Below are positions 7,718 to 17,716 of a stretch of 64,000 bases of DNA, one piece after another. Position numbers and translations under genes: made by a program. Origin of the DNA: UBA2033 sp035345875 (GTDB taxonomy: Bacteria; Spirochaetota; Leptospiria; Leptospirales; Leptospiraceae). Location of the stretch: the NCBI GenBank assembly GCA_035345875.1, contig DAORDH010000007.1:1-64000 (forward strand), written 5' to 3'. The notes below the pieces were generated by a model. That model was given only the letters and a program-made list of their open reading frames with translations. It was not told where the DNA came from and ran no database searches. Within the stretch, counting starts at the first letter, position 1. Each line of letters opens with the position of its first letter.

Positions 7718-9070
7718 ATGAATATTGTTTTATTAAAAGAAAGACTAGTTAAAATTAAAAACAAAGAATCAGTTTCTCTAGAAGCATTGGAATATTTAGA
7801 GAATTGGATCATAAATTCAGAGCCGATTGAGCGTTTTCAAATCAATGTATATACAGTGGTAAATGACAATTATTCGCTAAATTCAATTTTACCTATTTTC
7901 TTGCATGGAGTAATAGAAGAAGCATTCACATTAAATTGGCAAATGCACTGCCCTCATTGTAACATGGTGACAGACTCCTTTCATACATTAAGAGAAGCAA
8001 AGTCCATTTCAAATTGTAAAATGTGTGAAAAAGAATATTCCCCAGATTTTAAAGATAGAGTGGAAGTAACGTTTTCTTTGAATAAAGATATAGAAGACTT
8101 AAACCTACCACCTTTTTGCACACCACCACCTAGTCTAAATCCTCTAGTAGAATTTGTATTACCAAAAGGAAATTCTATGGAGAGCACAATCGAATTGGAA
8201 AAGGGAGAATATCGTTATTTCTGTCCGATCACTCTTGCAAAAGGAATCTTATTTATCGATGGAGAAAAATCGAATGATTTGCAAGAAATTGAAATCAGCC
8301 AGTTAGAAGTCGATTATGATAAAAAAGAAATTCATTTACAACCAGGCAAAATTCATATCGTGGGAAAAAATATCGGGGCTCCCATTGCTGGTTTATTTTT
8401 ACATAAAAATATTTTAATGGATGAAATCCCAATTGCAATGATAAAACCGAGGCTAAGTGGTATTACACTACAACACTTTCCTTTGTTCTCGAAGCTGTTT
8501 GGAACAGAAGTATTAAGTGGAAGAGAACGTCTGGTTATTTCCTCTGTGACTGTTCTTTTTACTGATATTACTGCATCGACTAAGATGTATGAAACGTTAG
8601 GTGATGTAAAAGCGTATAATATTGTCCGCGATCATTTTGAAATACTACTTTCCGAAATTCAGAACAGCCAAGGAATTATTGTAAAAACAATCGGGGATGC
8701 AGTGATGGCTTCTTTTCAAAAAAATCTAGATTCTTTGGAAGCAATCTTTTCTTCCATGAAACGGATGAAAGAATACAATAGAGACAAAGATATTTCAGAA
8801 GCAGTCTTCTTAAAAATAGGGATTCATAGAGGACCTGCCATCTTAGTAAATCTGAATGACAGACTAGACTACTTTGGATCAACCATCAACAAGGCGGCTA
8901 GAATTCAATCCATCTCTAAAAGCGAACAAATTTCGTTTTCAGAAGAAGTTTTTTCTGATAAAGAAGTTCGTTCAATCCTGAAAGCAAATGGAATTCATCG
9001 AGTCTCAAAATCATTGCATAATCTAAAAGGAATCGAAGGAAAACATTCTATCTATCAAGTTACACTCTAG
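7718..9070 (+). CDS. class III adenylate/guanylate cyclase with DUF5939-like N-terminal region
   Basis: The preferred start is ATG 7718 (GGGAG eight bases upstream); an earlier ATG at 7694 has no ribosome site. The N-terminal half contains a zinc-ribbon-like pair (CPHC...CKMC), as in DUF5939-containing spirochaetal cyclases. The C-terminal half is a class III catalytic domain: VTVLFTDITASTKMYETLGD carries the first metal Asp, KTIGDAVMASF the Lys and second metal Asp, and DYFGSTINKAARIQ the transition-state Asn and Arg. The Lys before TIGD favours ATP as substrate. It likely makes cAMP in the cytoplasm; no membrane segment is seen. Stands alone as a transcription unit. Confidence 0.85.
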   Translation: MNIVLLKERLVKIKNKESVSLEALEYLENWIINSEPIERFQINVYTVVNDNYSLNSILPIFLHGVIEEAFTLNWQMHCPHCNMVTDSFHTLREAKSISNCKMCEKEYSPDFKDRVEVTFSLNKDIEDLNLPPFCTPPPSLNPLVEFVLPKGNSMESTIELEKGEYRYFCPITLAKGILFIDGEKSNDLQEIEISQLEVDYDKKEIHLQPGKIHIVGKNIGAPIAGLFLHKNILMDEIPIAMIKPRLSGITLQHFPLFSKLFGTEVLSGRERLVISSVTVLFTDITASTKMYETLGDVKAYNIVRDHFEILLSEIQNSQGIIVKTIGDAVMASFQKNLDSLEAIFSSMKRMKEYNRDKDISEAVFLKIGIHRGPAILVNLNDRLDYFGSTINKAARIQSISKSEQISFSEEVFSDKEVRSILKANGIHRVSKSLHNLKGIEGKHSIYQVTL

Positions 9071-9329
9071 ATGTTGTCCTTTTTTCCAACTATTGAGCAC
9101 TCAACCATATAGATGAAATAAATTTTGGAAACGCCTGTAATAGATAGCGAATCTTACTTGGTCTATACTCTCTAACGAAAATCCTCGAAATATTTGTTAT
9201 CCATTAGCCGGTTTTTTTCGGATAAAAAATTTCTCCAATCTATTTCATAATTTTAGTAGGCTATGAGAAATATCGCCAATTGATCTGTTAATTCTAGAAT
9301 TATAATTTAGCTAAAAACAGAGAGAAAAT

Positions 9330-9659
9330 ATGACCGAAATTACTTTCATTGCCATTTTCCTTGCAATGCCTATCATACTGGCTGGAGGAGTGAATCATTC
9401 TTTCAGTTCGTTAGGAACTCTAATCACGTATACGCTTTTAATCATTTTATTAAATTTAATTTTACCAATACTTTATTTCATCACTCGAGCAAAATTTTTA
9501 TATTATCTTTTAGGTGCAATGGATTGCTGTGTAGGTATATTTGTTTTCTTTTATGGACTATCGTTCATTCATAGTGACCCCTTTTTTATAGTAGGCGTAA
9601 TCCTTACTTTGGTCGGTCTTACAATTATTATTTTTCCTACCATATGGAAGTATTTGTAA
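9330..9659 (+). CDS. small integral membrane protein
   Basis: A 109-residue, highly hydrophobic protein with about four predicted membrane helices (residues 5-20, 28-50, 57-77 and 84-105) and very short loops. It is preceded by AGAGAG at suitable spacing. No family recognised and no neighbours in operon distance. Confidence 0.6.
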   Translation: MTEITFIAIFLAMPIILAGGVNHSFSSLGTLITYTLLIILLNLILPILYFITRAKFLYYLLGAMDCCVGIFVFFYGLSFIHSDPFFIVGVILTLVGLTIIIFPTIWKYL

Positions 9660-9863
9660 TTCATAGATAATCACTCACCTGTCATTTCTTCGCGCTTATT
9701 GCTTGCTTGGTATTTTTTTATTTAAAAAATATTCTTTTACTCCACAAACTATCAATTTTGTGTAAGGATTTATTTAATGGTTCAGTGTAAAGGATAGCAA
9801 ATAAAAAGTTGACCTAACTTCGTATCTATCCAAAAATTAATTTCTAGATCAGTGAAATCTTCG

Positions 9864-11129
9864 ATGAATCCAATGAAAATTATAAAATACATCCAATACT
9901 TCGTTGTTTCAATTTTAATATCTATTCTAACATGTATTTCTCCACCGAAAAAAGAAGATTCTAAAAAAGAAGAGCCTAATTATTTGTTAGCTTTTGTAAC
10001 AGATCCAAATGGCATCGCTATTTATAAAGATCCAAGTGCTTTGACTTCTAAAATTGGCACAATTCCCTATAAGCAGAAATATTTAGAAGCTGAAGAATAT
10101 TCAATAATTCCCAACTATAAGAATGGAGCAACGTATGCTGAAGCATGGCATAAGGTTTTTAAAATTCAATATGCAAATTTAGAAGGTTCTATAATTAAAA
10201 ATATAGATTCTAGTTTAAATTTTTATTTAGAAAAACAAAATCCAATGTTTAGGTTTGGAGTTGTAGAATCGATTGATGATAAGGTCTATGACTTCCCTTT
10301 TTCTGATTCAAAAGAAATTGGAAAGATACAGCAATTCCAGTTGTTAGAAAACTCTATAAGATGCGTTAAATGCCAAGAAGAACGTTGGACGCAAATAAAT
10401 AAGAATGGAGAAATTGGATATACGACTGCAAAGGTTTACTATTATGAAAAGAGAATCGACGCAGAAAATGCAATACTAAAGAAAATTATTCATTTAAACG
10501 GATACTTAAAAGTAACCGCAAAGTCCATGCCTCTCCTCAAAGCAGATACTTTTGAAAGGATTCAAAATAAAAAGCCAAAAGATTTATTAGAAATGCGAAG
10601 TGAATTTTTTAAAGTAAATTACTCAACAACAAAAGATAAAGTAAAATACTATGCAGTTGCCGGTAAAAATAAGGAAGTTCTATTAACTCCAGAAAGCGTC
10701 GGAAAATACATTGAAGACAATCAATTTGCAAATTATATCCTTTCTAATGGAGTTTACAAGAAAAATGAGTGTTTTTTAAAAACATTGGCAGAAAAATATT
10801 CCTTCTCGGACTTTAATTTTTTCAATATAGAAAAAGTATTTCTAGTTTCAAAAAAAGGGAGTGAGTATTATTTTATTTTTCCCCGAGATGAAATTCTGAA
10901 ACAAAAGAATGGAGATAGAATTCCCAAAGGTGCTTTTATAGCAAAACAAAACGGTCGTTGTAATTATATAACTGAGATTGAAGATTTCTATGATTATAGT
11001 ATTAAGAAAGATGATAAGATAGAACCATTTCAAATATCTTTTTCTATCCCTGGTCGAGGTGGTGGCGCGGAATCTATCTATGGCTTTAAGGATGGGGAGT
11101 TTAAGCTTCTAGCTTCTTATTTGAAATGA
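9864..11129 (+). CDS. SH3-like-domain lipoprotein
   Basis: About 420 residues. The signal (MKIIKYIQYFVVSILISILT, then C) is a lipoprotein type. Three starts are possible (GTG 9852, ATG 9864, ATG 9873) and none has a strong ribosome site. Two bacterial SH3-like segments follow: FVTDPNGIAIYKDPSALTSK and FGVVESIDDKVYDFPFSDSK, each ending in a GY/W-type strand. The rest is unassigned. It overlaps the next gene by four bases (ATGA), so the two are co-translated. Bacterial SH3 domains often bind cell-wall or surface ligands; that role is inferred. Confidence 0.7.
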   Translation: MNPMKIIKYIQYFVVSILISILTCISPPKKEDSKKEEPNYLLAFVTDPNGIAIYKDPSALTSKIGTIPYKQKYLEAEEYSIIPNYKNGATYAEAWHKVFKIQYANLEGSIIKNIDSSLNFYLEKQNPMFRFGVVESIDDKVYDFPFSDSKEIGKIQQFQLLENSIRCVKCQEERWTQINKNGEIGYTTAKVYYYEKRIDAENAILKKIIHLNGYLKVTAKSMPLLKADTFERIQNKKPKDLLEMRSEFFKVNYSTTKDKVKYYAVAGKNKEVLLTPESVGKYIEDNQFANYILSNGVYKKNECFLKTLAEKYSFSDFNFFNIEKVFLVSKKGSEYYFIFPRDEILKQKNGDRIPKGAFIAKQNGRCNYITEIEDFYDYSIKKDDKIEPFQISFSIPGRGGGAESIYGFKDGEFKLLASYLK

Positions 11130-12049
11130 AAAATTATTTCAAAAATTTTTTATTTCTCTTACTCATAATACTCGGGCTTCTATTCTTAAGTCTATCGGGG
11201 TTTTATTTTTGGCTCAATCATAGATCACAACCGGAAGCTAAAACAGAGGAAATATTCAAAGGCGTTACATACATTCGAGATGTTAGAAAAATTCCTAGAC
11301 CTTTGGTCTTACATATTTTAAAAATTGATCTTAGAAATAAAAATCTTGCATTTCTAGTCACGCCGCCTGACTATTCAGGTGAATTTGTTTTAAAAGCGCA
11401 AAGCACATCTGAATTCTTAGTAAAAAATAAATTAGATATTGCTATTAACGGTGATTTCTTTCTACCCTGGTATTATAATTCTCTTACCGATTATTATCCA
11501 CATAGAAAGGATCCAGTAAATCCAAATGGAATTGCGATTTCAAAAGGAATCTCCTATGTCAAAAAAACTGTTAGTAAATTTTCCACACTATTTATTGACC
11601 ATCAAAATCAATTTAGTTTTGATTCGAAGCCTGATTTAAAAACAATTTCCAATGCAATTTCAAGTAAACCTATGATTCTGCGAGAGGGAAAAATCGAAAA
11701 GGAAACTTTAGAAAAAGAAGATCATTTTTATTCTAGAATTCATCCTAGAACTGCAATTGCACTTGATAAAGAAAGGAAAACATTGATTATCCTCGTAGCG
11801 GACGGTAGGCAACCAGACTATTCAATGGGACTTACAGGGTTAGAAATTATTTATATACTGACAGAGCATGGTGCTACGGATATAATGAACCTAGATGGAG
11901 GTGGATCTTCTACCCTTGTAATTTCGAATGGAGAGAATAATTATTTACTCTTAAATTCTCCGATTCATCATAATATACCAGGAATAGAAAGACCAGTTGC
12001 AAATCATTTTGGGATCAAGATTTTATGCAAATCATCCCATTGCAATTGA
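11126..12049 (+). CDS. NAGPA-type phosphodiester glycosidase family protein (DUF2233)
   Basis: The 307-residue protein has an N-terminal membrane anchor (residues 6-30). A domain then follows with the NAGPA/DUF2233 signatures: DIAINGDFF near residue 109, the HPRTAIALD strand, LIILVADGRQPDYSMGLT, and the motif IMNLDGGGSSTLVI. Family members hydrolyse phosphodiester-linked sugars or bind exopolysaccharide. The substrate here is unknown. It is translationally coupled to the SH3-like lipoprotein (ATGA overlap), suggesting both act at the cell envelope. Confidence 0.85.
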   Translation: MKNYFKNFLFLLLIILGLLFLSLSGFYFWLNHRSQPEAKTEEIFKGVTYIRDVRKIPRPLVLHILKIDLRNKNLAFLVTPPDYSGEFVLKAQSTSEFLVKNKLDIAINGDFFLPWYYNSLTDYYPHRKDPVNPNGIAISKGISYVKKTVSKFSTLFIDHQNQFSFDSKPDLKTISNAISSKPMILREGKIEKETLEKEDHFYSRIHPRTAIALDKERKTLIILVADGRQPDYSMGLTGLEIIYILTEHGATDIMNLDGGGSSTLVISNGENNYLLLNSPIHHNIPGIERPVANHFGIKILCKSSHCN

Positions 12050-12190
12050 TTCGGATTATAGTCAGACATAAAATAGAAAGCGTTCTTCTAAATCAAATTA
12101 GAAGAATTAATTCTTGCTTCTGAAACTGTTACAACTATATTTATTCTAACAAAGGATTCAACCTTAGATTAAAAATATGGGTAAAAATGA

Positions 12191-12634
12191 ATGGTCTGGA
12201 AAAACACAAAAGAGCTAAGAGAATATTTAATTTCTCTAGAAGGAAAAAATATAACGTCATCCGGCAACTGGACACCTTCTCAAATTCTAGGTCACCTATC
12301 AGATTCGATAGAATTTGTTTTATCCCAGAAAAAAGGAGCCTTTGAAATTCCAGAATGGATTCAAAATACCTTTGGAAAATTAATCCTTTGGAAATTCTTT
12401 GCGCAAGGTTATATGGATAAAGGACTTCCTAACCCTATCCAGAAAGTGGTTCCCGATTCTAAGGACATTGAAAATGAACGAGTTCGACTACTTTCACTTA
12501 TGGATCAATTTGAAAATCATCGGGGAACTTTTAATTCTCATCCTGTTTTTGGAAAACTAAATAAAGAGGAATGGAACAAGCTCCACCTACTCCATTGCGA
12601 GAATCATTTAAAGTATCTTCAAACTAAAGATTGA
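12191..12634 (+). CDS. DUF1569 / DinB-like protein
   Basis: The 147-residue protein matches DUF1569, a DinB-like four-helix-bundle family. Visible marks are NWTPSQILGHLSDSIEFVL near the N-terminus and the C-terminal HPVFGKLNKEEWNKLHLLHC followed by ENHLKYL. The His residues (in GHLSD, KLHLLH and ENHLK) are the positions used for metal binding in DinB-like proteins. Many members are annotated as putative thiol-dependent or stress proteins, but no reaction is assigned. It stands alone. Confidence 0.75.
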   Translation: MVWKNTKELREYLISLEGKNITSSGNWTPSQILGHLSDSIEFVLSQKKGAFEIPEWIQNTFGKLILWKFFAQGYMDKGLPNPIQKVVPDSKDIENERVRLLSLMDQFENHRGTFNSHPVFGKLNKEEWNKLHLLHCENHLKYLQTKD

Positions 12635-12834
12635 ATAAAAATATATGAATTCTATAGAATAGAATACCTAAATAATCTTTTTTATTCGTGCGATGAGAAT
12701 CCTTTCTATCAAATACTAGCACAAAGATTAAATTAGATAAAAAAAACTATGTAAAAGCAAATCGAAAAAAAATCATAATTCGAAATATACTTTTACACAG
12801 TCTGATAAAACTCAATAAATAAAAGATTCGCTTC

Positions 12835-13299
12835 TTACTTAATTACTCTGAAATTAACCCTTCTGTGATCTTCATCAAATGGATCGGCTTCCCCCTCCAT
12901 CAATCGTTCTTCCCCTTTTGAAACGACTACCATTCTATCTGTTTTAAATCCCTTTTTAAGAAGAAATTCATAAATACCTTTTGCCCGTTTCTGTCCGATT
13001 TCCATATTCTCTTGATTTGAACCAGAGGCATCAGCATTTCCCCTAATCTGTAGTTTATACCCTTCTGGCATTCTATCATAAACAGATTTAATGACTGGTA
13101 AATAATTTTTTTCCCATTCAGAAAATCTAGATTTAGACGGAGTTGAACTCCCTAAATCATAACCCGAAACTCTAGCAGGTTTTAGTTCTGCATTCAATTC
13201 GGCAATTGGATCGATCTTTGGTTGAGCAGGTTCAGAAGTAGCACAATGATGCGTTAGGACAATAGCCATACTCATTACTAAATAAAAATTTTTTCTCAT
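12835..13299 (-). CDS. OmpA-family lipoprotein (peptidoglycan-associated)
   Basis: The 154-residue protein has a lipoprotein signal ending MAIVLTHHCATS and a C-terminal OmpA-like domain (about 65-154). Recognisable parts are YKLQIRGNADASGSNQENME, IGQKRAKGIYEFLLKKG, DRMVVVSKGEERLMEGE and the final HRRVNFRV. OmpA_C domains bind diaminopimelate of peptidoglycan, so the protein probably links the outer membrane to the wall, as Loa22 does in Leptospira. It is shorter than Loa22. Immediately downstream on both strands there is an imperfect hairpin near 12749-12802 that may terminate transcription. Confidence 0.85.
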   Translation of the reverse strand: MRKNFYLVMSMAIVLTHHCATSEPAQPKIDPIAELNAELKPARVSGYDLGSSTPSKSRFSEWEKNYLPVIKSVYDRMPEGYKLQIRGNADASGSNQENMEIGQKRAKGIYEFLLKKGFKTDRMVVVSKGEERLMEGEADPFDEDHRRVNFRVIK

Positions 13300-13581
13300 T
13301 TACTTTTACTCCAAATTTAAATTTGATCTCTTATTTTCAAAATGAATAGACACGAAAAAAATAATTTTCTTAAAATTAAAAAATATTTTTTTATTTTTTT
13401 TTGATTTTACTGTGAATATAAATTGGATAAAAAAAGTATAATCCACAGGATAATCATAATTACCCCGTAATTTTTACTTAAGTATCTCAAATATTTTTTT
13501 AAGTTGTCAGAGATAAAACGATAAAGAAAATGGGCGGTGCCTCATTCAATCTATTTTAATTAATATATATAGGTGGTAAGT

Positions 13582-15156
13582 ATGGGAGTAGTAAATTTAA
13601 TCATGGGATTTTTTGCAGCAGTCTTAATAGCGACTGGAATCAAAAAAGAAGAACCATTCAATTCGGAAGATAGAAAACCCAAAGTCGAAATTCTGGAACA
13701 ACACAAAATCATTGAGAGAAATTTTGACTATGAGGAGCTTAGGAAAAAGGTTAAGGATTTATACTCTAAACCATACAAAGAATCTAAAAAAATCATTACT
13801 AAAAATTTAGCCGAATTAAATTATGATAAGTATAAAAAGATTAGATTTCTTCCTGAAAAATCTATTTGGAGAGAGGAAGGATCTCGATTTCAACTTCAAT
13901 TCCTTCATCCTGGATATATTTATGATTACAATGTTTTAATCAATGAAGTAAGAAATTCTAAAACGTATCCGATTTATTATAATCCTAGCTTCTTTGATTT
14001 TTCTGCAATTCAATTAAAGGATAATACGTTAAACGATATAGGATTCTCTGGATTTAAGATTCACTATCCAATTAATACCGAAGAGCATACAGATGAATTT
14101 GTTGTATTCCAAGGTGCAAGCTATTTCAGGGTTGTTTCTCAAAACCAATTCTACGGATTATCTGCGAGAGGACTTGCAACTAACACAGGTATGCCGTATC
14201 CAGAAGACTTCCCAATATTTAAAGAATTTTGGATTAAGAAGCCATCTACAAAAGATGAGTCGATTAAAGTCTTTGCATTAATGGATGGTAAATCAGCGGT
14301 TGGGATATATGAATTCGAATTTATTCCTGGTAAAACAACAGAAACTTTAGTAAAGGCTGAAATCATTCTAAGAAAGGAGGTTGACCGGCTTGGAATTGCA
14401 CCTCTTACAAGTATGTATTGGTATGGAGAAAATTCAGAAGCGAATCATCCTTCCGCCTACCCTGAAGTTCATGATTCAGATGGATTACTCATTCTAAATG
14501 CAAATGATGAATGGATTTGGAGACCTTTAGAAAATCCAAAGAAGCCAACAATCAATAGCTTTAACTCAGAGAATGTTAAAGGATTTGGACTTTTACAAAG
14601 AGATAGAGAATTTTCAAGCTATGAAGATTCAGAAATGAAATACCATCTACGTCCAGGTGCATGGATACAACCAAATGGAAATTGGGGAAAAGGAAGTGTT
14701 CAGCTTTATAGAATTCCGACAAAGCAAGATTCTGATGATAATATTGGTGCGTTCTGGGTTCCGGAAGAAATGCCTAAGGTTGGTGATACTTTTACTTTTT
14801 CTTATAAAATTTTTTGGGTCAATCAAAATCCAAACGATAAAAACATTGCAGATGTAATTGCAACAAGAGTAAAACCAATTCCAAAAGAACCAGATTCTTA
14901 TCTCTATCAAATTGATTTTAAAGGTGGTAAGCTGAAAGGATTTGATTTGGCTTCCGAATTAGAAGCAGTCATTACATCTTCAGAGCAAGGAAGCATTTCA
15001 GATATATCCATTCAAAAAGTTCCAGAAACTGATAAATGGAGATGTAGTTTTAAATTAACAGCCAAAGCAAGTAGCAAGCCAATTGAACTGAAAGCATTTT
15101 TAAAAAAAGGTGAGTCAGTTATTACTGAATCCTGGACTTATACACTTGAACTTTAA
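13582..15156 (+). CDS. opgG: periplasmic glucan biosynthesis protein OpgG (MdoG)
   Basis: Start chosen at ATG 13582, seven bases after AGGTGG; an in-frame GTG lies at 13573. The N-terminus is a membrane/signal segment (MGVVNLIMGFFAAVLIATG). The rest matches the MdoG/OpgG family along its length: FDYEELRKKVKDLYSKPY, LQFLHPGYIYDYNV, FVVFQGASYFRVVSQNQFYG with LSARGLA, ALMDGKSAVGIYEF, IAPLTSMYWYGEN, EVHDSDGLLI, and FGLLQRDREFSSYED. OpgG acts in the periplasm on osmoregulated periplasmic glucans made by OpgH. The length (about 524 residues) is normal. It forms an operon with the small gene at 15146 and opgH. Confidence 0.95.
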   Translation: MGVVNLIMGFFAAVLIATGIKKEEPFNSEDRKPKVEILEQHKIIERNFDYEELRKKVKDLYSKPYKESKKIITKNLAELNYDKYKKIRFLPEKSIWREEGSRFQLQFLHPGYIYDYNVLINEVRNSKTYPIYYNPSFFDFSAIQLKDNTLNDIGFSGFKIHYPINTEEHTDEFVVFQGASYFRVVSQNQFYGLSARGLATNTGMPYPEDFPIFKEFWIKKPSTKDESIKVFALMDGKSAVGIYEFEFIPGKTTETLVKAEIILRKEVDRLGIAPLTSMYWYGENSEANHPSAYPEVHDSDGLLILNANDEWIWRPLENPKKPTINSFNSENVKGFGLLQRDREFSSYEDSEMKYHLRPGAWIQPNGNWGKGSVQLYRIPTKQDSDDNIGAFWVPEEMPKVGDTFTFSYKIFWVNQNPNDKNIADVIATRVKPIPKEPDSYLYQIDFKGGKLKGFDLASELEAVITSSEQGSISDISIQKVPETDKWRCSFKLTAKASSKPIELKAFLKKGESVITESWTYTLEL

Positions 15157-15616
15157 AAGGTTAATTCATTCGCAAGAAGACCAAGATAAAAAATATTTTA
15201 AATTACTAGCTCTTGGCATTTCTGACTTTAGAGTAATCATTAAGATTTTGGAAAAACTTGAAATTCAGAATCTTAAAACGAATACATCAATTCAAAATAG
15301 TGAGATAGATTTATTCGTTTACAAATATTTATCTAATGATACGTTAAACGACATAGATTTTAGCACAAAACATGCATTAGCCTTAACACAAATTAATAAT
15401 AATCCAACTGAACTAAAATTATTAATCAATAAATTAGAAAAAATTTTTCTACATAAAATTGATGTTAGCAGTATGACACCAAGTCCAATTCATTTCGGAC
15501 CTTTAGAAGGTTTTTTTTCTGATTCATTATCCAATATAGATTTTAAAACTCTACTGATTACAGTTGGATTTTGGTTCGGTATCTATGGTTTGATTATTTA
15601 TTATTTTTATTTTTAA
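15146..15616 (+). CDS. hypothetical protein between opgG and opgH, C-terminal membrane anchor
   Basis: About 155 residues, starting at a TTG (15146) that overlaps the end of opgG; a GTG at 15110 is an alternative. The body is polar and helical (YFKLLALGISDFRVIIKILE, then a segment with HALALTQINNNPTELKLLIN). The last 22 residues form a single membrane helix (LLITVGFWFGIYGLIIYYFY). It ends three bases before opgH. I do not recognise it; it is not part of the classical two-gene opgGH operon of proteobacteria. The position suggests an accessory of glucan synthesis or of OpgH regulation, which is inference. Confidence 0.7.
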   Translation: MNFKRLIHSQEDQDKKYFKLLALGISDFRVIIKILEKLEIQNLKTNTSIQNSEIDLFVYKYLSNDTLNDIDFSTKHALALTQINNNPTELKLLINKLEKIFLHKIDVSSMTPSPIHFGPLEGFFSDSLSNIDFKTLLITVGFWFGIYGLIIYYFYF

Positions 15617-15619
15617 ATT

Positions 15620-17716
15620 ATGCAACAAACACCTGGATCGATAGTTTATACAACCCGAATTGTTACATTCCTAGCACTTATGAATTTAATTGCCGGAATT
15701 GGAACGAATCTTCTTTGGGATTATTTCTCTCTAAGAGAAATGACTTTCTTTAAATGGTTTGTTTATGGTATTTTTTTAATTTTATTTACAAATCTTTCTT
15801 ATGGAACAACTGTTTCTATTTTTGGATTCTGGAAATCAATTACTGGAGGGGACAAATACCGGATAACAAAGAATATCCTCTCAAATAAAGAATTCACTCT
15901 TCACAATGTTCCTGTTGCGATAATCATGCCTATTTATGGGGAAGATGTTGACTCAGTTTTCCCAAGAATTCAAACGATGTACAATTCAATCCAAAAACAA
16001 AAAGAAGAATCCAATTTTGATTTTTATATTCTAAGCGATACACAAAATTTAGAGAAATGGATTTTGGAAGAAACAGCTTACTTTGAATTATGCCAAAAAT
16101 TAAATGCATTCGGTCGGATTTTTTATAGAAAAAGGAAAATGAACCTAAATAAAAAAAGTGGAAATTTAGCCGATTTCTGTAGACGATGGGGGAAAAAATA
16201 CCGCTATATGATAGTTTTAGATGCAGACAGTCTACTGACTGGAGAATGCATCATTCAACTTACCAAGTTAATGGAAGAAAATCCGAGCACAGGAATCATA
16301 CAAACATCTCCTCAGATCATAAACGCAGAAACATATTTTCAGAAAATTATGCAATTTTCTAATCTAGTTCATAGCAATCTTTTTGCAGTAGGAGCAAATT
16401 ATTGGCAGTTAAATAGTTCTCCTTTTTGGGGGCATAATGCCATTATCCGCCTAAAGCCATTTATGGAAAATTGTGGACTTCCTTCCCTACCGAAATTAGG
16501 AGCGGTAGGCGGTAGAATACTCAGTCATGATACTATCGAGGCAGCTCTTATACGAAAGGCTGGTTATTCTGTATGGTTCGCCTATGATTTAAAAGGAAGC
16601 TATGAAGAATCACCTCCGAATGTAATCGACTCTCTTAAAAGAGATCAACGATGGTGTCAGGGAAACTTACAACATTTTTGGTTTCTGTTTGCTAAAGGTT
16701 TAAAGTTTACAAGCAGGATTCATATTCTACTTGGAATATTTTCTTATGCCTCTTCCTTGTTATGGTTTATGTTTTTGGTATGCACTGTTTTTATTTATAT
16801 TGAAGATTTACAATTCTATCGGCTTGCACTGGGACCTGAAAAATGGAAATTTTTTTGGAATTTCATATATTTTAATAAAGCTTTAAAGCTTCAAATTTTT
16901 TCTATTACGATACTTTTCTTGCCTAGAATATTAACGTTGCTTTATGTTCTAATAAAAACGGAATACAAGAAGTATTCCCAGAATCTAGCGATTTTTTTGG
17001 TTAATTATTTTTTTGAATTTGGATTTAGTATCATCCAAGCTCCAATTTTAATGTATATGCATTCAAAATTTATTATGCTTACATTGATTGGAGTAAAAAT
17101 CGAATGGAAATCACAAAATAGATCTGCGAACAATACTCCTAGTTTTATCGAAATACTAAACACTTTTTATATTCTAAGCATACTTGGAATTCTGATTGGA
17201 ATCTATTTTTATTTCCAAGTCTTTGGATTATTTTACTGGATGCTTCCTATTTGGGGAAGTTGGGCAATCTCACCGCTCTTTATCTACTTTATATCAAACA
17301 AAGATTCAAAAAATAAATTATTATTCCAAAACTCTAAAGCGTTAAGTGATATAGAATTAAAAAACTTAGATATTGAAATAAAATCTAAACATAAGGAAAT
17401 TACAGAAGAAAAGAATATCGATATCGATTCTCTATTTTTAATCTCTGTTGACCCATATTATAATTCATTGCATTGTTTCTTACAAAAAACAACTCATCAT
17501 CTCCCTGAGAAGCGAATCAAACATGGTGAGTATTTAATTGAACTTCTTCTAAAAAAAGGACCTTCTAGTCTAACATCACAAGATCTACAGATTATTCTAT
17601 ACAACTCTATTTTTATGAAAAAATTATATTCTAAATTTTGGGACTCTTCAGAATCAGATTTGAACTCTTGGTGGAATAAAAACTTTGTAAAATATAAAAT
17701 GGGACTATTCATCTAA
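15620..17716 (+). CDS. opgH: glucan glucosyltransferase OpgH (MdoH)
   Basis: The 698-residue membrane glycosyltransferase has two N-terminal membrane helices (about 10-30 and 45-65), a GT2 catalytic domain (about 90-350) and several C-terminal helices (about 365-560). GT2 marks are VAIIMPIYGED, DADS in YMIVLDADSLLTGE, SHDTIEAALIRKAGY and the RDQRWCQGNLQHFW motif, which matches the QxxRW site. OpgH polymerises UDP-glucose into beta-linked glucan chains at the inner membrane, working with OpgG. The cytoplasmic C-terminal tail (about 575-698) is without clear domain. Last gene of the operon. Confidence 0.94.
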   Translation: MQQTPGSIVYTTRIVTFLALMNLIAGIGTNLLWDYFSLREMTFFKWFVYGIFLILFTNLSYGTTVSIFGFWKSITGGDKYRITKNILSNKEFTLHNVPVAIIMPIYGEDVDSVFPRIQTMYNSIQKQKEESNFDFYILSDTQNLEKWILEETAYFELCQKLNAFGRIFYRKRKMNLNKKSGNLADFCRRWGKKYRYMIVLDADSLLTGECIIQLTKLMEENPSTGIIQTSPQIINAETYFQKIMQFSNLVHSNLFAVGANYWQLNSSPFWGHNAIIRLKPFMENCGLPSLPKLGAVGGRILSHDTIEAALIRKAGYSVWFAYDLKGSYEESPPNVIDSLKRDQRWCQGNLQHFWFLFAKGLKFTSRIHILLGIFSYASSLLWFMFLVCTVFIYIEDLQFYRLALGPEKWKFFWNFIYFNKALKLQIFSITILFLPRILTLLYVLIKTEYKKYSQNLAIFLVNYFFEFGFSIIQAPILMYMHSKFIMLTLIGVKIEWKSQNRSANNTPSFIEILNTFYILSILGILIGIYFYFQVFGLFYWMLPIWGSWAISPLFIYFISNKDSKNKLLFQNSKALSDIELKNLDIEIKSKHKEITEEKNIDIDSLFLISVDPYYNSLHCFLQKTTHHLPEKRIKHGEYLIELLLKKGPSSLTSQDLQIILYNSIFMKKLYSKFWDSSESDLNSWWNKNFVKYKMGLFI

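Noticed and set aside
12749..12802. Imperfect hairpin between convergent genes considered as a family C repeat
   Set aside because: Only the ends resemble family C; the inner blocks are missing, so it was noted as a possible terminator only.
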